Source: Auriscalpium vulgare
Lineage: Eukaryota; Basidiomycota; Agaricomycetes; Russulales; Auriscalpiaceae
DNA: 64,000 nucleotides
Direction: 5' to 3'
Assembly (NCBI GenBank): GCA_019915015.1
Contig: JAHBBC010000012.1
Location: forward strand, 1,054,001-1,118,000
Shown in pieces: positions 56,919 through 64,000 of the stretch. Numbering within the stretch: position 1 is the first letter of the stretch; every line of letters begins with the position of its first letter. The position numbers and the translations under genes are program-made. The notes under the pieces are model-generated. The model saw only the letters and a program-made list of their open reading frames with translations. It searched no databases and was not told the DNA's origin.

Positions 56919-57263
56919 GCCGAGTTACATCATTCGGATGATCATCGTGATGGACGGCGAAGCGTCATCTGCTCGCTGGCGGCGGCGATGGGCTTGGTCA
57001 CCAGAGAAGCGGGAGCCTGTATCACCAGTGCGTCGGAGATTACGGTGGATAGACATATGTGATGTGGAGGACTTTGTGATTCTCGTCAAGAGTGGTGGAC
57101 AATGGGTGTGTGTCTTTTGAAGGTCTCCTCCCCTTTCAATCTCTCAGCTGCTATGTCTCACTGGACTGTCATCCGCGCAAGGTCGGCAACGAAGACTAGA
57201 CACCTGTGGCTACTTCTCAGTCACAGGAGTGGAGCATATCTACCTCCCGGACCACAGCCCAAC

Positions 57264-57650
57264 TCATCTAATCCCCGCCTCCTCTTCGTCCAAACCAACC
57301 ATCGTCGTGTCGTTACGGATGCTTTCTTCGCCGTCATTGAGCGTGCTTTGCGCCGGGATTCCACAAAGACTCGCTCTCGCCCTCCTCCGTAAGGGGCTTT
57401 CGAGGCGGCCCCTCCCGGCGGCGGCGGCGGCGGCTCTCTTGCGCCACCACTCGATTGCGTCGCGCAAAAACATCCAAAGACCAACGGTGAGGCACACGAC
57501 GAAGAAGGCGGAGCTGAGGGAGAGCAGGACCAAGAATATGACCCGCCAAACACCTGTGATGTGGGAGTGGTTTGTGTCACCTACTTGGGTGGTGATGGTG
57601 GGCGAGGGTAAGGAGCAGCAGAGTGAACTGCGCCGGCCATTAGGATGAGA
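57264..57650 (-). CDS. Possible small single-pass membrane protein B
   Basis: The frame ending at 57264 has TITTQVGDTNHSHITGVWRV, a strong membrane helix IFLVLLSLSSAFFVVCLTVG, then LWMFLRDAIEWWRKRAAAAA and a tail ending VGLDEEEAGIR. The start is not resolved; a Met in another frame (MSLILMAGAVHSAAPYPRPP, near 57649) could be joined by a short intron. It has the same order as frame A (small head, one helix, charged tail), so the two may be diverged tandem copies. Low confidence without transcripts. Confidence 0.35.
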   Translation of the reverse strand, partial: SHPNGRRSSLCCSLPSPTITTQVGDTNHSHITGVWRVIFLVLLSLSSAFFVVCLTVGLWMFLRDAIEWWRKRAAAAAAGRGRLESPLRRRARASLCGIPAQSTLNDGEESIRNDTTMVGLDEEEAGIR

Positions 57651-58094
57651 GACATAATAGGTGATGGGATATGACTGATGGTTCTCAACGACGTGAGTGG
57701 TGGCGGGATGTAAGTGAGCCCCTATATATGGCTGCACGCGCGGCACTACCATCTTGCCACATGGCCATGACCACTCGCGTTCGGGCGGGGCTTCACGCGG
57801 TTCCGCGGGAAGACGTTCGACGAGAGCGTGGCTGGCAGCGTGATGATAGACAGCGAGCGAGCTGCCCCGACAAACCCATGTGCACTCCAGTGAGAGAAGC
57901 TGGAGAGTTTGTACAGTACTTGGACTCGACAAGCCTGACACACGATCGCCGGGCGAGGTCAAGAAGGAATGTGCGAGACGCCCTAAGTAGTAGAGAGTAT
58001 GTCCGAGTGCGGGAGCATACTAGCCGCGCCCGAGTGTAAAGAGTTCGTCGATGTACATGATGTCAGATAGTTTCCAACACGCAATCAATCATCT
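57651..58094. other. Intergenic
   Basis: Between small frame B and the 3' end of the asparagine-synthetase-domain gene. Nothing recognised. Confidence 0.35.
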
Positions 58095-60589
58095 TCATGC
58101 GCATGCAGTCATCTCAGATATATCCAATCCTCCACTCCCGCGATCTACCCCGTTCTCCATGCGCGCGGAATGGCTCCCAAACTGCATCGCACGCTTCTTC
58201 CGCGCACTCGCTTCCACGAGCCCGACCTTTCGCGCCGCGAGACGCAGCAGCGTCTTGTCTCCGACGCCGACGCTGAGACGCGGGTCGAGCTTGTGGTGCA
58301 CAGGGAGCTCCGCGAGGAAGCGCACGACGCCGAGCGCGAGGAATGGGTGCCGCGTCTCCTTTCCGTGCGCGGCGATCATACGGTCGTCCCGCCCCAAATT
58401 ACGCGTGGGGATGCGGTCAATCTCGAGCTGCAGCTGGTGCGCGGCTGGAGTCAGGCCGCGGCGCGAGCAAATGCGAGGAGGGGTGTGCAGGGATTTCATA
58501 CCTCGTCTATGACGGCCTGCCAGCCCCCGGTGTTGTACGCAGTGCGATGCCGCCCGTATCCGCCGAGCAGCTCATCCGAGCCCAGGCCGTTCAGCAGCAC
58601 CCGTGCGTGGCTCGTGAACGCCTCAGGTTCGGCGTCTGGGTCGCTGCGAATTTGTCCTACGCCCCGACTTGCAAAATACAAGGCCATGGCGAGGCTCTGT
58701 CCAGAGACCGTGAGCATCGCGGCCGGCAGAGCTACATAACGTCACTCACGAGGTCCATGATTGTGTGTCTCGGCCACATGAGCGACTCTACCGCCGACCG
58801 CGCGCCTTGCGATTCTGAATACGGCACGTCGATCTCAACCTGCACATTTGTTGATGAGCTAGGTATTGTTCGAATATTTTGGAGAAGACGAACGAAATTC
58901 CACAACCGCCCGGGACACAGCCGCCGCAGCTCCTCCACTTCGCGCAAGCCCGTGACGCGGTCTGGAACGAGGTAGTCGTGGTCGTAGCTCCCCTCCACCG
59001 TCTCCCCCGCCGCCTCCTTGCGCGCCTTAGTTTTCTTTTCCTTCTTGGTCATTCCGCCGACGTTGCCCTCCAGCTGGACGCGAATTTTGCGGGGGTTCTC
59101 GAACGCGACGTTGAGCAGGTCAATCGGCTCGTCCAGTGGGGCGTGCCTGCGAAACCGACGCATAGGCTGGGTGAGCGTGCTCGTTCGCGCACTGTGGTGC
59201 GGATTGCTTGCCTATGAGCAAGGAACGCAAGCATGGTGGAGTCGATGCCCCCGCTGAATAGAACAGCAACTCTCGCTGCCCTGGACCCGCTGTCCGGTGG
59301 GATCAATTTACAACAACCAAGAACGACAAAATCATTACCTTCGTGGAAGAACGGGAGGGATGTTGCATACCTGTTGAGATACGCTCTGATCCAGATGAGC
59401 TAACAGTGAGTCCACTGCTGAAGACAGATGACTGGGTATGCTGTCTAGCGACTCTAGCATTGGCGGCTCCGGATCTGAGGAAGGTAGAGTCCGGTTGATC
59501 GTCGCTGGCGCCGCCTGCGTTTCGACCCCCATCAGCCGCGTGCATCCCAAGGCCATCGCAAAATACATACAAATGGCGCATCTACCGAGGCCATAGCGCT
59601 CGAAAGGCGAGGCAGCCGATGCAAGCATCCGGCAAACTTGCCTACAGGCTGCCCCGCCATCGATCAATGAGCAAGATAATTTCGATGGATGACAGACCGC
59701 TCACATCGTGCATATCAAGGTGTTGGAGATCGAGCATATGGATGCACTCCGTGTCGACCTCCGATAGATCATAACCCACGTGCGGGCCCGCGGACACGGA
59801 CGTCAGGAGGAAATATGGGTTGCCTGCCGACGGCCGGTGTATGAGGAGCGACCGCCTTCCGAGCGGGTCCCGCGCAAAAAATACGCGGCGGGAGATGTGC
59901 TGTGCGTGATGCCTCAGCTTCCAATACAATACCAGTACGGAAGGAAGATCCGTACGTGGTAGTACACAAAGGCGTACCTAAACATCGGAGTCAGCTCTGA
60001 TATATGCCGCTTCGCATCGGCTCACGGTCCCTCGACAGTCGCGAGCAAATCTGGCAGTTGCAACACATCGCCAATCCCCGAAATGGCGGCAAACAGCTTG
60101 ACGCCGTCATTCTCGTGCAGATCGACACCCTGCCGACCAGCATCAGTCAACATCCGAGTCAGCTGCCGAAGCATCGTATAAGCCTACATTCAGCCCTTCG
60201 AAGACCTGGCACCGGCGCTCAGTACCGCACCGTAAATCAGCAGTGCGGCTTGCGTACGAACCTCGCCGTTCCAGCAGAATATGTCGCCGGATTCCGCGTG
60301 GACGTGCGGCTGCACGACGGGCTCGTCGCCGCGCAGGCGCAGCTCGGACGCAAAGAATCCGAGCTCTGCATCGCCGACAGATATCCGACGCGTCTGCTGC
60401 GCGTCGGGCCCTAACAGCGAGCCAGAACAAGTTTCAGTCCCCAGCAGTTTTCATCAATTGCCGGCACGGACCTCTAGCAGTGTTCGCAGTTTGTAAGCGC
60501 TGAACCAGCTCGTTGAGGACGGCCGCGTGCCGATTATCACTGACGTCTGCGTCGCGTGGCCAGTGCGCGGAGAAAACGATGCCGCACAT
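58095..60589 (-). CDS. Asparagine synthetase domain-containing protein (ASNSD1-like)
   Basis: The start MCGIVFSAHWPRDADVSDNR at 60589 places Cys at position 2, the nucleophile of class II glutamine amidotransferases. Following exons give RLRGDEPVVQPHVH, SGDIFCWNGEVR, YYHVRTDLPSVLVLYWKL-like sequence, VFFARDPLGRRSLLIHRPSA, the ATP-pyrophosphatase loop VAVLFSGGIDSTMLAFLAHR, LPLDEPIDLLNVAFENP, DYLVPDRVTGLREVEELRRL, VEIDVPYSESQGARSAVESL, LLNGLGSDELLGGYGRHRTA and NLGRDDRMIAAHGKETRHPF. This is the ASNSD1 form of the family (fission yeast has a similar uncharacterised protein), distinct from the true asparagine synthetase. Several introns; not all boundaries were fixed. Whether it makes asparagine is unknown. 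The C-terminus ends LDISEMTACA. Confidence 0.88.
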
Positions 60590-60916
60590 GGTCCTGGTGG
60601 GCGGAGAAAAGGAATTTCGAGGTGTTGGCAGGATTTCCTGCTTTGGGATGGCGACGCGTTTCGTCCCGAGCGCCTCCACTCGGCCGCATCTCCGTAAGGC
60701 GCCCTGGACACACGGACGACGACGAGCCTGAGGCCTATGCGGGATATGCGACATCGATTGCATTATCTCTTTACATCAGTGGTACAACTACTAACGTATC
60801 CTACCAAATTCCTTTTCATCTGCTCGCACACTCGATAACCACAGGAACATGAACTCTATAGCAAGCATCCCTTCCGTCTCACGTTTGTCGGACATGGGCC
60901 ACACGACGCCGGGAGT
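60590..60916. other. Spacer between ASNSD1-like gene and GND1
   Basis: Promoter of the ASNSD1-like gene and 3' flank of GND1 (both on the minus strand). Nothing recognised. Confidence 0.4.
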
Positions 60917-62829
60917 TTATGCGAGGTACGTGGACGCGGAGACATTGCCGCCACGGCCAGTCCAGTTGATGTCTGAGGATATGCCATGATGTGAATATCA
61001 AGGCACAAACTCACGATGTGTGGGCGTAGACTCACGGATGTCCTGGCCGAGAACGAGCTTGGCGTTCTCCTTGCCCGGGAGCACACGGAAGGTGTGGGCA
61101 CCGAAGTAGTCGCGCTGGCCCTGGAGGATGTTTGCCGGGACGACCTCACTGCGGTAGCCGTCGAAGAAGGCAAGGGCAGTGCTGAATGCAGGTGTCGGGA
61201 TACCCCACAGGACGGCCTGTGCGATGACGCGCCTCCAACCAGGTTGCGCCTTGTGCACGGCTACATTATCATATGTCAAGGACGAACTGTGGCAAGGCAT
61301 GAAGGTAAGACTACTGACCCTTGTTGAAGAAGTCGTCGAAGAGTAGCGACTCGAGTTCGGGGTTCTTGGTGTAGGCAGAGGTGATGTCTCCCAGGAAGAC
61401 AGACTAGTAGATCGACGATGAGTTACCAGACGCCCTGAAATAACTATGACCGCACCTTAATGATGCAGCCGCCGCGCCAGATGCGAGCAATGCCAGCAAA
61501 GTTCAAATGCCAGCCGAACTCCTTCGCGGACTCACGCATGAGCATGAAGCCCTGCGTGTACGAGATAATCTTGGAGGCGTAGAGCGCTTGCTCAAGATCA
61601 TCGATGAACTGCTTCTTGTCGCCGCGGAAGGGTTCCTTCTGGGGACCAGCAATGACCTTGCTAGCGCGGACGCGCTCGTCCTTGATTGCTGAGAGGCAGC
61701 GGGCGAAGACGGCCTCACCGATGAGTGTGACTGAAGGATGTTAGGGCAGGAGCAACGACTATGAATGATTAGTTGCTCACCAGGCATGCCAGCATCGAGA
61801 GCATTGACGGCGGTCCACTTTCCGGTGCCCTTCTGGCCGGCCTTGTCGAGGATCTTCGTCACGAGGGGAACGCCATCGTCATCCTTGAAGCGGAGGACGT
61901 TGGTGGTGATCTCGATGAGGAAGGAGTCCAGGACGCCCTTGTTCCAAGTGTCGAAAATGTCAGCGATCTCGTCTTCTGAGAGATTGAGACCACGCTTGAG
62001 GATGTCATAAGCCTCTGCGATAAGCTGCATGTCGCCGTACTCGATACCTGCCGGAGATAGTCAATCCCATGCAGATTGTATGCGCTGAGAAAAAATTACC
62101 GTTGTGGACCATCTTCACGTAGTGACCAGAGCCGGATTCTCCCATCCAGTCAGCGCAAGGATCGGGGCCGACCTGAGCAGAGGTCTTCTCGAAAATCTCC
62201 TTGATCGCGGGCCATGCGGCAGCGGAACCACCGGGCATGAGAGACGGACCGTAACGGGCACCCTCCTCGCCACCAGAGACACCGGAGCCGACGAACAGGA
62301 GGCCCTTGGCCTCGAGCGAGGCAACGCGGCGGACGGTGTCGGGGTAATGCGAGTTACCGCCATCGATGATAATGTCACCCTTCTCGAGGTAGGGCTCGAG
62401 CTGGGCGATGAAGTCGTCGACGGCAGAGCCAGCCTTGACGAGAAGGACGATCTTGCGGGGACGCTTGAGCTTCGCGGCGAGCTCCTGAATCGAGTGCGCG
62501 CCCTGGATGTTCGTGCCTAGAACGAACGTTGGGTATATGCTTTTGCGGATGCGGGAGGAAACGACGCGTACCCTTTGCCTCATTAGCCAGGAAATGGTCG
62601 ACTTTACTGGTGGTACGGTTGTAGGCGACAACGGTGAACCCCTTGTCGTTCATGTTGAGGATCAGATTTTGGCCCTGTACGCGAACGATTAGATTGAATT
62701 AAAATCAAAAACGTACAACGCAAGCGTACCATGACGGCAAGGCCGATGAGACCGATATCTCCACTGGAGACGCAGTCAGAGCGGGCGCAGTGGGTACGGT
62801 GCGCGGTGGACGTACGTAGGTGCAGCCAT
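60917..62829 (-). CDS. GND1: 6-phosphogluconate dehydrogenase, decarboxylating
   Basis: Pentose-phosphate enzyme making ribulose-5-phosphate, CO2 and NADPH in the cytosol. Nine exons. A 14-base first exon (MAAPT, 62816-62829) is joined over intron 62764-62815 to [11 protein letters not shown], then 62675-62729 to [20 protein letters not shown] (NADP-binding GLAVMGQN). Further: [58 protein letters not shown] (catalytic Lys), [94 protein letters not shown], and the C-terminal [17 protein letters not shown]. All active-site motifs are intact and length is normal (about 490 residues). Confidence 0.96.
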
Positions 62830-63416
62830 TGTGTTGAGGAGAGACTGGAGGCGGGGGAGAGCAATGATGGTCGGAGGGAAAGGAGATGGTGTCGATTGCA
62901 TGCGATTAGGCCAGTTATATTTGGCCGGGCCGTACCGTGGGACGCTGTCCACGCCCGCTCCGGCGACACTGAGTCAGCCGCAGGCTGCCAATCGCGTTGC
63001 CAATCAGCGAACGTCCGTCTTCGTCTTGGTCCCTTCGTGCATCTTCCGAGCGAGCGCGCGCGGCCTGTAGCATCACGCACCCGTAAGCACCCCCCGCCGT
63101 GAGCTTGCGCCGGTTGCAGGAGGTGGCAGACAGCGCGAGCAACCGGCGTCCTACCCGATTAGGTGTCTCGCTCCGGCGCTGTTGCGCGGGTTTCTATGTT
63201 GTCTACCCGCCATTGAACGGTGTTCCCCATCCTCTCTTCTCCTACCCCATCCCGTCCGGCCGCTCCCGTCTTCATTTCGCCAGCTTTCTCCTTTCGTCGA
63301 CGCGTCGACGCGACAGCGCGCCACACAGCTAAAGCCGTCCCCGATAGGGGAGGTTTCCTGATCAGGAATATTGCCCTGGCTCTTCGTCCGCGTGCATCGA
63401 CATCACCGACGACTGG
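62830..63416. promoter_or_regulatory. Divergent promoter, GND1 / oxysterol-binding protein gene
   Basis: About 590 bases between the GND1 start (62829 minus) and the next start (63417 plus). CT-rich near 63225-63300 (cctctcttctcctacccc; agctttctcctttcg), a likely transcription start zone for the plus-strand gene. ORFs here show no motif. Confidence 0.45.
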
Positions 63417-64000
63417 ATGAACTCCCCACCGCCCAAGAGAGTTCCCGTCCTCACGAATGCAGTGACCGCGTCGCCCGTGCAATACCCAGAGCCCAACACT
63501 GTCGTGTACGAGGGATGGGTCCTCAAGAAGAGGCGCAAGAAGATGCAAGGTTCGCACATATCTCAGCTTGATCAAGATAGCATCGTCTGACGTATGGCAT
63601 TGTCAGGTTTCGCTCGGCGGTACTTCGTCCTCTTCCAGTCCGGCCTCTTGTGCTATTCCTTTGAGCCCGGCAAGCCCTTTCGCGACCAGGTCATCGTTCC
63701 CCAGGCCGCCATATCCACCATTCGAGGGGCAAAGGACATCCACGTAGACACCAATCAAGCCACCTTCCACATAAAATGTCTCAACACAGAGGACTTCGAC
63801 GGCTGGATGGCAGCCTTCCGGTCTGTACAGAATATATGCGCTATGCTGCCCCTCAGCTAAAACCCAAGCAGTCAATTCATGGCGCCACCCGCGGATGGGA
63901 GATTGCTCAGTCGCAGGTCCTCCGTTGGCAGGGCCGGTTCGCGGATGAGCCAGACGAATAAGGCTGCCGTGATGCTGGAGGAGCTTGGCGTCGTGGGTGC
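63417..64000 (+). CDS. Oxysterol-binding protein with PH domain (5' part)
   Basis: The N-terminal part of an Osh/ORP lipid-transfer protein; the window ends inside it. Start MNSPPPKRVPVLTNAVTASP; PH domain VVYEGWVLKKRRKKMQGFAR, RYFVLFQSGLLCYSFEPGKP, NQATFHIKCLNTEDFDGWMA. Intron 63550-63606 is clear. A second intron is needed at 63821-63868 (donor gtctgt, branch-like gctaaaac, acceptor cccaag), since the frame otherwise stops at 63860; splicing it gives AAFRSQFMAPPADGRLLSRR and SSVGRAGSRMSQTNKAAVML. The KKRRKKMQGFARRYF form of the PH domain is typical of ORPs, which move sterols or phosphoinositides at membrane contact sites. The lipid-binding OSBP domain is beyond the window, so this is inferred from the PH domain. 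Confidence 0.75.

Overview
The window is nuclear DNA from a filamentous basidiomycete, most likely an Agaricomycete (mushroom or polypore type). Evidence: GC-rich, densely packed genes on both strands, many introns of about 45-65 bases with gtxxgt donors, CT-rich leaders, and protein families typical of that group (F-box/LRR-like proteins, GDSG trypsin-like proteins, lineage-specific membrane proteins). Exon boundaries given here were read by eye from splice signals, reading-frame continuity and family conservation. No tRNA, rRNA, CRISPR array or intact transposon was recognised.

Layout. 1-13 kb: the tail of a BET bromodomain protein, a G-patch/zinc-finger protein, the FANCM/Mph1 DNA helicase, an unknown acidic protein and an RBM26/27-type RNA-binding protein. 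13-24 kb: a gene-poor stretch, a short-chain dehydrogenase, an F-box protein, a trypsin-like protease, and two unknown low-complexity proteins. 24-28 kb: branched-chain aminotransferase, then a decayed SLY1 (Sec1-family) pseudogene and a gene-poor gap. 28-36 kb: a large unknown protein, a single-pass membrane protein and a PXA-domain protein.

36-47 kb is the accessory, rearranged part. It holds an inverted duplication of an OTT_1508-like deaminase gene, each arm with a different lesion. It is followed by three tandem units of a lineage-specific membrane-protein locus; in the middle unit only the two ends remain and a GDSG trypsin-like gene lies between them.

47-64 kb returns to conserved genes: YPT7 and ATG16 head to head (both act in autophagy), a secreted protein built from repeated exon-encoded glycine-rich modules, PUB1/TIA1, prohibitin PHB1, two doubtful small membrane proteins, an ASNSD1-like asparagine-synthetase-domain protein, 6-phosphogluconate dehydrogenase, and the start of an oxysterol-binding protein with a PH domain.

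The housekeeping genes cover chromatin reading, DNA fork repair, RNA surveillance and metabolism, membrane traffic, mitochondrial function and central carbon/amino-acid metabolism. They do not form one pathway. The points of most interest are the repeat-module secreted protein, the damaged deaminase inverted repeat and the gene-replaced tandem unit.
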